Assembly (NCBI RefSeq): GCF_002968335.2
Contig: NZ_CP134398.1
Span: forward strand, 5,766,001 to 5,830,000
Source of the DNA: Mycobacterium sp. ITM-2016-00316
Lineage (GTDB): Bacteria; Actinomycetota; Actinomycetes; Mycobacteriales; Mycobacteriaceae
Reading direction: 5' to 3'
Length of the DNA: 64,000 nucleotides
Position 1 is the first letter of the stretch. Every line of letters begins with the position of its first letter. The translations under genes and the position numbers were made by a program. Shown here piece after piece: positions 1 to 7,312 of the stretch. The notes beneath the pieces are model-generated. The model was not told the DNA's origin, made no database searches, and saw only the letters and a list, made by a program, of their open reading frames with translations.

Positions 1-627
1 GGTGCCGGTCTCGGCGATGAAGGCGGCGATCTTGTCCGCGGTCACCACACCCTGCTCGACGTCGAGGTGGTGCTGAAGTCCGAAGCGGTCACCGTGCTCG
101 TCGACGAGGCCGTCGAGGGCCTCCCGGAAGATGACCGACTTCACCTCACGATTGGCGTACAACAACCGCGCCCGGCCGGCGGACTCCGCCAACTCGGTCT
201 GAATCAGCGAGAACACCGGCGTGATACCGCTTCCGCCGGCGAACGCCACCAGCTCACGCCCGTTGCCGGAGCGGACGAAGCGACCTTCGGGTGCCGCGAC
301 ACTGATCCGATCTCCCGGTGAGGCATGGTCATTGAGCCAGTTGGACACCACACCGTCACGGTCACGCTTGACCGTGACCCGAAGATCCTGGTGCTTCACC
401 GGTGAGGACGACATGGAATAGCAGCGGCGGTACTCCTGCCCGCCCACCTCGACGCGGAGCGCGAGGTACTGCCCGGCGCGATAGGCGAAGTGCTCGGCCA
501 GCTGTGGGGGTACATCGAAGACGATCGAGATCGCATCGTCGGTCTCCCGCACCACCTCCTTGACCCGCAGCGACGTGAAACCGTCCGCGTCAGCGGTCTC
601 GGCGGCAGCTTCGGTCGGGGAGATCAT
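1..627 (-). CDS. Ferredoxin-NAD(P)H reductase, KshB/PaaE-like (partial, C-terminus outside window)
   Basis: This leftward gene is cut by the window edge, leaving its first 209 codons. The protein would pass electrons from NAD(P)H through FAD to an oxygenase. Visible motifs are RRCYS at residues 67-71, the FAD-binding RxYS signature, and GGSGITP at 131-137, the start of the NAD-binding domain. KshB/PaaE relatives end in a plant-type 2Fe-2S domain, which would lie outside the window and cannot be confirmed. The ATG at 627 is the first good start. The gene is last in a leftward Rieske oxygenase operon, so it is probably the oxygenase reductase; that pairing is inferred. Two operator-like repeats sit directly upstream. 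Confidence 0.85.
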   Translation of the reverse strand, partial: MISPTEAAAETADADGFTSLRVKEVVRETDDAISIVFDVPPQLAEHFAYRAGQYLALRVEVGGQEYRRCYSMSSSPVKHQDLRVTVKRDRDGVVSNWLNDHASPGDRISVAAPEGRFVRSGNGRELVAFAGGSGITPVFSLIQTELAESAGRARLLYANREVKSVIFREALDGLVDEHGDRFGLQHHLDVEQGVVTADKIAAFIAETGT

Positions 628-638
628 CCCGACCAGGT

Positions 639-676
639 TATCAAGTACTTGTCATAGATCTCAAGTACTAGACATC
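639..676. promoter_or_regulatory. Tandem operator-like repeats between the MarR and reductase genes
   Basis: TCAAGTACTT (641-650) and TCAAGTACTA (661-670) begin exactly 20 bp apart. The first contains the perfect palindrome CAAGTACTTG, and the repeats share a downstream CAT. The second overlaps the MarR stop codon. A 16-of-17 match to the first site lies upstream of the oxygenase gene at 4007-4023. Regulation by the adjacent MarR protein is inferred. Confidence 0.6.
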
Positions 677-1132
677 GGGATCGACGTGATCGGCGTACAG
701 GGTGTGACCGGTGCCCTGCTCCACCACTTTCCCGAGTAGCGCACGCAGCTGTTCCTGCTCCTCGCGGTTGAGCACGCCGAACACCTTGTCGTGCGCCTCG
801 ACGGCGTCGCTGACCACCGCCGCGGCGACCGCACGCCCCTCATCGGACAGGAACACCTGCAGGATGCGACCGTGTTGGGGATCCTGCTTGCGCTCCACGA
901 GGCCGCGCTTCTCCAGAGCGGTGAGCGCCAGCTGCACGCCCTGCGGGGTGATCAAGAGCCGGCGCGCGAGTTCGGCCCCCGACAGGCCGGGCTGGTTGGT
1001 GAGCTGACGCAGCACGCCGATCTGCGCAGTGCTGACACCGTGCGGCTTGACCGCGTCGTTCACGGAGGTGAGCGAGAAGTAGAAGGCCTGCTTGAGCAGC
1101 CAAAGGATGTTGTCGGTGAGTTCGATGCTCAT
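668..1132 (-). CDS. MarR family transcriptional regulator
   Basis: This 154-residue protein has the length and layout of a MarR dimer. Dimerisation helices flank a winged helix, with the recognition region around LLITPQGVQLALTALEKRGLV and the wing around ERKQDPQHGR. The ATG at 1132 is preferred over longer upstream options because it gives the standard family N-terminus and follows a GGGGAT element. It lies 26 bp downstream of the amidohydrolase gene in the same leftward operon. It is the likely regulator of the catabolic operon, probably released by the substrate or an intermediate. Matching operator-like repeats occur just downstream and before the oxygenase gene. The ligand is unknown. Confidence 0.9.
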   Translation of the reverse strand: MSIELTDNILWLLKQAFYFSLTSVNDAVKPHGVSTAQIGVLRQLTNQPGLSGAELARRLLITPQGVQLALTALEKRGLVERKQDPQHGRILQVFLSDEGRAVAAAVVSDAVEAHDKVFGVLNREEQEQLRALLGKVVEQGTGHTLYADHVDPDV

Positions 1133-1158
1133 CTGATCCCCATGATCCGCTCCACCCT

Positions 1159-2400
1159 CTAGCTCCGGACCACCACACCGTCCTTCATGACGAACCGGAC
1201 GTCCAGCGTGGCCGCGATATCCCGGGACACGTCGCCCGGTACCGCGATGATATCGGCCAGGTAGCCCGCGGCGAGCCGTCCCAGTTCGTGCTCGGCGTCG
1301 ATGAGTTCGGCGCTGACCACGGTCGCCGCCCTGATCGCCTGCATCGGGGTCATGCCGCGTTCCACCAGCGCACCGAGTTCCTTGGCATTCTGACCGTGCG
1401 GGATCGCCGGCGCGTCGGTGCCGCACGCGATGCGCACCCCGGCGGCGATCGCCTTGGGCAGCATCGCCTTCGCCTGCGGGAACACCTCAAGGGCCTTCTT
1501 GCGCAACTCCGGCGCGATGCGGTCGATCGCCATCGCGTCGGTGAGGTAGGTCGTCGACACCAGAAAAGTCCCGTGGTCGACCATCATCTGGATCGTCTCG
1601 TCGCTGGCGAGGAACCCGTGTTCGATACAGTCGATGCCGGCGCGGATACACGCCTGAATTGCTTTGTCGCCCACCGCATGCGCGGCCACTCGGACACCGG
1701 CTCGGTGTGCCTCGTCCGCGATGGCTTCGAACTCGGCATCCGAGTACTGTTGCGCACCCGGCGATGTGCTGTGCGACATCACCCCACCGGAGGCGGACAC
1801 CTTGATCAGCTTTGCGCCGTGCCTGATCTGGTAGCGCACGCAGGCGATGACGTCCGGCACGCCGTTGGCGATGCCCTCGGCCACCGACAGCGGCATCACA
1901 CCCGGCGCGAGTCGCTGAAACACGGTCGGATCGAGGTGCCCGCCATAGGGTGTGACGGCATGTCCGGCCGGCCAGATGCGCGGGCCGGGGTGCCAGCCCT
2001 GGTCGATGGCCCGCTGCAAGGCGACGTCGAGCAGATAGCCACCGGTCTTCACCATGAGGCCCAGATTGCGGACCGTGGTGAACCCCGCGTTCAACGTGGT
2101 GGCCGCATTGACCGCGCCGCGCAGGGTGCGATACGCCGGGTCGTCCTGCACGCCGTGCATGGGTGTCGGCAGACCCTCGGGGCTTCCGGGTCCCCCGATG
2201 AGTAGGTTCAGCTCCATGTCCATCAGCCCCGGCAACAACGTCACGTCGCCCAGATCGATCTCGGTTGCCGAATCCGGCAGCGGGCCTTCGGGATTGACGT
2301 CGGTGATGCGGTTACCCTCGATCACCACCACTGCCGGCGCGTGGATCTCACCGGAGACGACATCGGCCCAGCGGGCCGCGCGCAGCACGGTCACACTCAT
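1159..2400 (-). CDS. Amidohydrolase-superfamily protein lacking the HxH metal motif
   Basis: This 413-residue protein looks like a metal-dependent amidohydrolase of the imidazolonepropionase/Zn-dipeptidase-like group. The N-terminal strand ends in LLPGLMDMELNLL. Members normally have HxH here, but residues 63-65 read E-L-N. The other metal or catalytic positions are present: K200 (LIKVSASGG), H241 (AAHAVG), H261 (CIEHG) and D329 (CGTDAP). A one-metal enzyme or a changed metal site is therefore possible. The ATG at 2400 overlaps the upstream gene by 4 bp (ATGA), which supports translational coupling. It probably hydrolyses an intermediate made by the Rieske oxygenase; the substrate is unknown. 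Confidence 0.82.
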   Translation of the reverse strand: MSVTVLRAARWADVVSGEIHAPAVVVIEGNRITDVNPEGPLPDSATEIDLGDVTLLPGLMDMELNLLIGGPGSPEGLPTPMHGVQDDPAYRTLRGAVNAATTLNAGFTTVRNLGLMVKTGGYLLDVALQRAIDQGWHPGPRIWPAGHAVTPYGGHLDPTVFQRLAPGVMPLSVAEGIANGVPDVIACVRYQIRHGAKLIKVSASGGVMSHSTSPGAQQYSDAEFEAIADEAHRAGVRVAAHAVGDKAIQACIRAGIDCIEHGFLASDETIQMMVDHGTFLVSTTYLTDAMAIDRIAPELRKKALEVFPQAKAMLPKAIAAGVRIACGTDAPAIPHGQNAKELGALVERGMTPMQAIRAATVVSAELIDAEHELGRLAAGYLADIIAVPGDVSRDIAATLDVRFVMKDGVVVRS

Positions 2401-2726
2401 GGGACGGGCTCGTACACACAGTCCAGCCGGGTGGCACCGGAATCCGGCACCCGGGGCTGCTTCCAGCACTCCACCGGGAACGACACCGTCACCATGGAAT
2501 ACAACATGCGCATCAAGTTGAGTACATCCTCGGGCATATCGTCGAGGCTGAACTTGTCGCAGTAGGAGATGGCCTCCTCGGCACGCGCGGTGATCGCGTC
2601 GTAGAAGGGCTGCATCTCGACCATGGAGCTGCCCAACCGCTTGCTGTAGCGCTGCGCCTCGGTGGCCAGGCACCAGTCCGAGAACTGTTCCAGATCAGCG
2701 AATTCCACTGGTAGCACGGTGCTCAC
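2397..2726 (-). CDS. Small acidic protein between oxygenase and amidohydrolase genes, unknown function
   Basis: This 109-residue protein starts at a GTG (2726) inside the 3' end of the Rieske gene and ends in a 4-bp overlap with the amidohydrolase start, so it is tightly embedded in the operon. It looks mainly helical and acidic. Recognisable stretches are EQFSDWCLATEAQRY near the N-terminus and FPVECWKQPRVPDSG near the C-terminus. It does not resemble the NTF2-like beta subunit of ring-hydroxylating dioxygenases. I do not recognise the family. Its position suggests an accessory subunit or chaperone of the oxygenase, but that is inference only. Confidence 0.75.
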   Translation of the reverse strand: MSTVLPVEFADLEQFSDWCLATEAQRYSKRLGSSMVEMQPFYDAITARAEEAISYCDKFSLDDMPEDVLNLMRMLYSMVTVSFPVECWKQPRVPDSGATRLDCVYEPVP

Positions 2727-3978
2727 TCTCCCGCTGGTAGGCGTCGATCCACGATGCGGTCTCCTTGTGCAGGTGCCGCAGCAGTATCTCCTGATCGCAG
2801 TACAGGAACTCCTCCACCGCACGGGATTCGATGCTGGTCTGGGTCGCCTCCAGGGTGTTGGCATCTTGGAGCCCGTATTCCTTGAACGTCGCCGCCGCCA
2901 GTTCCTGGCCCAGACGTTCCCGCGGCGTGCGTGGCTGCGGGAAGTACAGCGTGCACTCGAAGGTGTGGGTGTTGTACGAAGTCGGCCAGTAGTGATAGGT
3001 CAGGTACCAACCCTGACCCCAGAACAGGATGACGAAGTTGGGGAACAACTGGAACGAATCCAGGCCCCACGGTTCGCATTTGGCAGGATTCAGGCCCACC
3101 GGCATCGCACCGAGATCGGGAGCGTCCCACGGCCCGAACAGCCCGCTCTTGCAGATGTCCTCGATCGGCTTGCGCAATTCGTCGGCCATCTCCCAGGGCC
3201 GCACACCGGACGTGCTCACCAGACGGTGCGGTCCATCGATGCGGTAGTGCGGCGCCTCGAACCCGGCTTGTGCGGCGGCCTTGGAGTACGCGGTGGGTGT
3301 CTGGTTCGCATGCAGCACCGGTGCGTGATAGAACTCCTGGAAGGCGTCCATGTAGAGCTTCCAGTTGGCCTTCACCTCGGAGCGATAGGTGAACCGCGAG
3401 GTCATCTTGTCGAACGGGTAGCCGGCCAGATCGGTGATCATCGGGCCGAGGAAGTCGGTCAGCGTCTGTGCCGGCTCAGCGGCGAAGTTGACGAAGATGA
3501 AGCCTTCCCACACTTCGCAATGCACCGGCACCAGGCCGTAGCTCTCCTTGTCCAGATCGAAGAATTCCTCCTCCTGCTGGACGTAGGTCAGTGTGCCTTC
3601 CAGGTCATACCGCCAGGCGTGGTACTTGCAGATGAACTGCCGGCAGGTCCCACTGGTTTCCTCCAGTGGCTTGTCATTCCAGACGAGCTTGTTACCGCGG
3701 TGCCTGCAGACGTTGTGGTAGGCCTTGACCTCACCTTTCGTGGTGCGGCACAGGATGATCGAGGTGTTGGCGGCCTTCACCTCCTTGGTGAAGTAGCTGC
3801 CCTTGCGTGGCAGCAACTCGACCCGCCCGACATTCAGCCAGGCCCGTTTGAAGATCGCCTGACGTTCCAGTTCGTAGATCTCCGGGTTGATCGAATCCTC
3901 GTAGGAGACCGGGCCGGTGCCCAGCTCCGGGTAGTGCTCGGTCCAACTGCCCTCTGCCGGTTTCGGGAAACGCGCCAT
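2695..3978 (-). CDS. Rieske non-heme iron oxygenase, alpha subunit
   Basis: This 427-residue protein is an aromatic-ring-hydroxylating oxygenase alpha subunit. The Rieske 2Fe-2S ligands are C91-x-H93 (NVCRHRG) and C117-x2-H120 (CKYH). The catalytic mononuclear iron site is in DAFQEFYHAPVLH, with H218 and H223; the distal carboxylate is not pinpointed. The ATG at 3978 is chosen over an upstream extension because alpha subunits start close to this point and an operator-like site lies just upstream at 4007-4023. It is the first gene of the leftward operon and should hydroxylate or demethylate an unknown substrate using electrons from the reductase at 1-627. Confidence 0.92.
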   Translation of the reverse strand: MARFPKPAEGSWTEHYPELGTGPVSYEDSINPEIYELERQAIFKRAWLNVGRVELLPRKGSYFTKEVKAANTSIILCRTTKGEVKAYHNVCRHRGNKLVWNDKPLEETSGTCRQFICKYHAWRYDLEGTLTYVQQEEEFFDLDKESYGLVPVHCEVWEGFIFVNFAAEPAQTLTDFLGPMITDLAGYPFDKMTSRFTYRSEVKANWKLYMDAFQEFYHAPVLHANQTPTAYSKAAAQAGFEAPHYRIDGPHRLVSTSGVRPWEMADELRKPIEDICKSGLFGPWDAPDLGAMPVGLNPAKCEPWGLDSFQLFPNFVILFWGQGWYLTYHYWPTSYNTHTFECTLYFPQPRTPRERLGQELAAATFKEYGLQDANTLEATQTSIESRAVEEFLYCDQEILLRHLHKETASWIDAYQRESEHRATSGIR

Positions 3979-4006
3979 GCCACGACGGTATCGCCGCGCG
4001 GGGTGA

Positions 4007-4023
4007 ATGACAAGTAGTTGATA
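4007..4023 (-). promoter_or_regulatory. Operator-like site upstream of the Rieske operon
   Basis: On the minus strand this reads TATCAACTACTTGTCAT. It differs at one base from TATCAAGTACTTGTCAT at 639-655 upstream of the reductase gene. It ends 29 bp upstream of the oxygenase ATG, a good position for repression. The match in two places in one operon supports a shared regulator, probably the MarR protein at 668-1132. Confidence 0.6.
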
Positions 4024-4072
4024 CTGCCCGCCGTGGCATGCACCCGCGGCGTCGGGCAGGCTGAAGGTCACC

Positions 4073-6580
4073 ATGGACGCCTTACCTCTCCCCGCTGTCG
4101 GGTCCGACCCCGACGGGTTGTTGACCGCGTTCGGCGAATGGGCGGCCGCCGGCGGCACGGTGCTCTACCCGGCGCAGGAAGAGGCGCTGATCGAGCTGGT
4201 CAGTGGGGCCAACGTCATCCTCGCCACGCCCACCGGCTCCGGGAAATCACTGGTGGCCACCGGCGCCATCTACGCGGCGCTCGGAGCGGACCGCACCAGC
4301 TTCTACACCGCGCCGATCAAGGCGCTGGTCAGCGAGAAGTTCTTCGCGCTGTGCGAGGTGTTCGGCGCCGCCAACGTCGGCATGCTCACCGGAGATGCCG
4401 CGGTGAACGCCGACGCGCCGATCATCGCCTGCACCGCCGAGATCCTCGCCAACATCGCGCTGCGCGAAGGCGCGGACGCCGATATCGGCCTGGTGGTCAT
4501 GGACGAGTTCCACTTCTACGGCGACCCGGACCGCGGCTGGGCCTGGCAGGTGCCGCTGCTCGAACTGCCCCGCGCCCAGTTCCTGTTGATGTCGGCCACG
4601 CTCGGCGACGTGACGTTCCTCCGTGCGGATCTGACCCGCCGGACCGGTCGGGAGACCGCGCTGGTGACCGGCGCCGAACGGCCGGTGCCGCTGTTCTACT
4701 CCTACGCCACCACCGCCATGCACGAGACGATCGGCGATCTGCTGAACACCAGGCAGGCACCGATCTACGTCGTGCACTTCACTCAGGCCTCCGCGCTGGA
4801 ACGGGCCCAGGCCCTGATGAGTGTGAACGTCAGCACCAAGGAGGAGAAGGCCGCGATCGCCGACATGATCGGTTCCTTCCGCTTCTCCACGGCCTTCGGC
4901 GCCACCCTGTCACGGCTGGTCCGCCACGGCATCGGCGTACACCACGCCGGGATGCTGCCCAAGTACCGGCGGCTCGTCGAGCAGCTCGCCCAGGCCGGCC
5001 TGCTGAAGGTCATCTGCGGCACCGACACCCTCGGCGTCGGCATCAACGTGCCGATTCGCACCGTGGTGTTCTCGGCGCTGTCCAAGTACGACGGCGTCCG
5101 GACCCGTCTGCTCAATGCCCGTGAGTTCCATCAGATCGCCGGACGGGCCGGGCGGGCCGGGTATGACACCGCAGGCACCGTGGTGGTGCAGGCCCCCGAC
5201 CATGAGGTGGAGAATCTCAAGCAGTTCGCCAAGGTGGCCGACGATCCGAAGAAGCGGCGGAAACTGGTGCGGCGCAAGGTTCCCGAGGGCATGGTGCCCT
5301 GGAGCGAGAAGACCATGACCCGGTTGGTCGAGGCAACCCCGGAGCCGCTGCACAGCAACATGAAGGTGACCACGGCGATGATCCTCGACGTCGTCGACCG
5401 GCCGGGCGACCCCTTCATCGCCATGCGGCGGCTGCTCACCGAGAATCACGAGCCTCGCAAGAAACAGCTCCGGCTGATCCGCGAGGCGGTCGGCATCGCC
5501 CGCTCGCTGCTGCAGGCCGGCGTGCTGGAGCGGTTGTCCGAGCCGGAGGCCGACGGACGGCGTTACCAACTGACGGTGGATCTACCGCGGGATTTCGCCC
5601 TGAACCAGCCGCTGTCCACATTCGCGCTGGCCGCCGTCGACACCCTCGACACCACATCGGAAACCTATGCCCTGGACGTGGTTTCGGTCATCGAGGCGAC
5701 GCTGGAGGATCCCCGGCAGATCATGGCCGCCCAGCTGAAGAAGGCCCGCGGCGAGGCCGTGGCGGCGATGAAGGCCGAGGGCATCGAGTACGACGAGCGG
5801 ATGGAACTGCTCGACGAGGTGACCTACCCCAAACCGCTGCAGGAACTGCTCGGTCACGCGTTCGCGGTGTATCTGCAGACCAACCCGTGGGCGGCGGACG
5901 GGCAGCTGTCACCGAAATCGGTGGTGCGCGAGATGTGGGAGCGCGCCATGACCTTCCGCGAGTACGTCAGCCAGTACGGCCTGACCCGCTCCGAAGGCGC
6001 GGTGCTGCGCTACCTGTCCGACGCGTTCAAGGCGCTGCGCTCGGGGGTGCCCGCCGCGGCCCGCACCGAGGAACTCAACGATATCGTCGAGTGGATCGGT
6101 GAGCTTGTGCGGCAGGTTGATTCGAGTCTGCTCGACGAGTGGGAGCAGCTGACCAGCCCCGACCAGCCACACGATGTCCCGGTGGCGGTACCGGCCCGTC
6201 CGCGCCCCCTGACCGGTAACGAGCGGGCCTTCATGGCCATGGTGCGCAACGCACTCTTCCGCAGGGTGGAGTTGTTCGCCCGCCGGCGCTGGTACGACCT
6301 GGGCGAATTGGACGCTGCCTCAGGGTGGACGTCCGAACGCTGGCAGGAGATCGGCGAGGACTACTTCGCCGAACACGACGATGTGGGTATCGGGGCCGAC
6401 GCGCGGGGTCCGGCACTGCTGATCATCGATCGGGATCCCGGCGTATGGCGGGTGCGCCAGATCTTGGACGACCCCGCCGGTGATCACGACTGGGCGTTCG
6501 TGGCCGAAGTCGACTTGGAGGCCTCCGATGAAGAGGGTGCTGCGGTCATCAGGTTGGTCGATGCCGGTCTGCTGGACTGA
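4073..6580 (+). CDS. DEAD/DEAH-box helicase with DUF3516-type C-terminus
   Basis: This 835-residue superfamily 2 helicase resembles the Ski2/HelY-like group. It has Walker A ATPTGSGKS (51-59), the box II variant DEFH (144-147), motif III SAT (174-176) and a motif VI-like QIAGRAGRAG. The long region after about residue 380 fits the DUF3516 domain of actinobacterial members. It probably unwinds structured RNA or DNA using ATP; its cellular target is unknown. The ATG at 4073 follows a GAAGG element. The gene is divergent from the Rieske operon with 94 bp between starts and appears to be monocistronic. Confidence 0.9.
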   Translation: MDALPLPAVGSDPDGLLTAFGEWAAAGGTVLYPAQEEALIELVSGANVILATPTGSGKSLVATGAIYAALGADRTSFYTAPIKALVSEKFFALCEVFGAANVGMLTGDAAVNADAPIIACTAEILANIALREGADADIGLVVMDEFHFYGDPDRGWAWQVPLLELPRAQFLLMSATLGDVTFLRADLTRRTGRETALVTGAERPVPLFYSYATTAMHETIGDLLNTRQAPIYVVHFTQASALERAQALMSVNVSTKEEKAAIADMIGSFRFSTAFGATLSRLVRHGIGVHHAGMLPKYRRLVEQLAQAGLLKVICGTDTLGVGINVPIRTVVFSALSKYDGVRTRLLNAREFHQIAGRAGRAGYDTAGTVVVQAPDHEVENLKQFAKVADDPKKRRKLVRRKVPEGMVPWSEKTMTRLVEATPEPLHSNMKVTTAMILDVVDRPGDPFIAMRRLLTENHEPRKKQLRLIREAVGIARSLLQAGVLERLSEPEADGRRYQLTVDLPRDFALNQPLSTFALAAVDTLDTTSETYALDVVSVIEATLEDPRQIMAAQLKKARGEAVAAMKAEGIEYDERMELLDEVTYPKPLQELLGHAFAVYLQTNPWAADGQLSPKSVVREMWERAMTFREYVSQYGLTRSEGAVLRYLSDAFKALRSGVPAAARTEELNDIVEWIGELVRQVDSSLLDEWEQLTSPDQPHDVPVAVPARPRPLTGNERAFMAMVRNALFRRVELFARRRWYDLGELDAASGWTSERWQEIGEDYFAEHDDVGIGADARGPALLIIDRDPGVWRVRQILDDPAGDHDWAFVAEVDLEASDEEGAAVIRLVDAGLLD

Positions 6581-6609
6581 GAGCCGGACGACCGCCCTCC
6601 AGCATTGAC

Positions 6610-6629
6610 AGGCAAGAGTTCACTTGCCT
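6610..6629. promoter_or_regulatory. Inverted repeat at the start of the ArsR-type gene
   Basis: AGGCAAG (6610-6616) and CTTGCCT (6623-6629) form a perfect 7-bp inverted repeat with a 6-bp spacer. It lies between the helicase stop and the regulator start and covers the most upstream possible start (TTG 6624). This is a typical place for an autoregulatory ArsR operator. Confidence 0.5.
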
Positions 6630-6632
6630 ATC

Positions 6633-6941
6633 GTGGCGCCAGTGGGTGATGTCTTCAAAGCGCTGGCAGATGCCACGCGCCGCACCATCCTCGATGAGCT
6701 CACCGAACGCGATGGACAGACACTCTTCGAGATCTGCGGCCGGCTCACGACCAGGCACGGGCTGAACTCATCGCGGCAGGCGATCTCGCAGCACCTGGAC
6801 GTGCTCGAATCGGCCGGTCTTGTGCAGACGCGGCGCGAGGGACGGTACAAGTTCCACCACATCGACACCGCGCCGCTGGAACCCGCCATCGCACGATGGC
6901 TCAAGCAGCCCGGGAAGGCAACACCATGCGAATCAGCCTGA
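6633..6941 (+). CDS. ArsR/SmtB-like winged-helix repressor
   Basis: This roughly 102-residue regulator begins with the family hallmark VFKALADATRRTILDEL and carries a winged helix with SSRQAISQHLDVLESAGLV and the wing RREGRYKFHH. No cysteine-rich metal site is seen, so it is closer to the group paired with glyoxalase or SRPBCC genes than to metal sensors. The start is uncertain: TTG 6624, GTG 6633 and GTG 6642 are all in frame. The TTG lies inside an inverted repeat, so a GTG is preferred. It overlaps the next gene by 16 bp and probably represses that pair. Confidence 0.85.
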   Translation: MAPVGDVFKALADATRRTILDELTERDGQTLFEICGRLTTRHGLNSSRQAISQHLDVLESAGLVQTRREGRYKFHHIDTAPLEPAIARWLKQPGKATPCESA

Positions 6942-7312
6942 CCAGCGTGATGGTCGATGACCAGGACAAGGCGCTGCGCTTCTATACCGAGACGCTCGGC
7001 TTCCGACCCAAGCACGACATCCCGATGGGGGAGGCGCGCTGGATCACCGTGGTGTCCCCCGACAGCCCCGAAGGCACCGAGCTGGTGCTGGAACCCGACG
7101 GTCATCCGGCGGCAAAACCATTCAAGGACGCCTTGGTGCAGGACGGAATCCCGTTCACTGCCTTCGAGGTCGACGATGTGCGCGCCGAATTCGATCGACT
7201 GAGCGGGCTGGGCGTGCGGTTCACCCAGCAGCCCACCGAGATGGGTCCGGTGGTGACCGCGGTGTTCGATGACACCTGCGGCAACCTCATCCAGATCCAG
7301 TCAGCCTCCTGA
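6926..7312 (+). CDS. VOC (glyoxalase/bleomycin-resistance) family protein
   Basis: This 128-residue protein has the paired beta-alpha-beta-beta-beta pattern of the vicinal oxygen chelate superfamily. It starts MRISLTSVMVDDQDKALRFY, includes TVVSPDSPEGTELVLEPDG, and ends with a second module including FDDTCGNLIQIQ. Such proteins act as metal-dependent lyases, dioxygenases or drug-binding proteins, and the specific activity cannot be told. The ATG at 6926 lies inside the regulator gene, so the two are probably co-transcribed and coupled. Its last 26 bp overlap the 3' end of the convergent GH5 gene. Confidence 0.88.
   Translation: MRISLTSVMVDDQDKALRFYTETLGFRPKHDIPMGEARWITVVSPDSPEGTELVLEPDGHPAAKPFKDALVQDGIPFTAFEVDDVRAEFDRLSGLGVRFTQQPTEMGPVVTAVFDDTCGNLIQIQSAS

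Noticed and set aside
4018..5124. Long rightward reading frame inside the helicase gene
   Set aside because: It is Arg/Gly-rich, has no motif, and is out of frame with the clear helicase, as expected for a shadow in GC-rich DNA.
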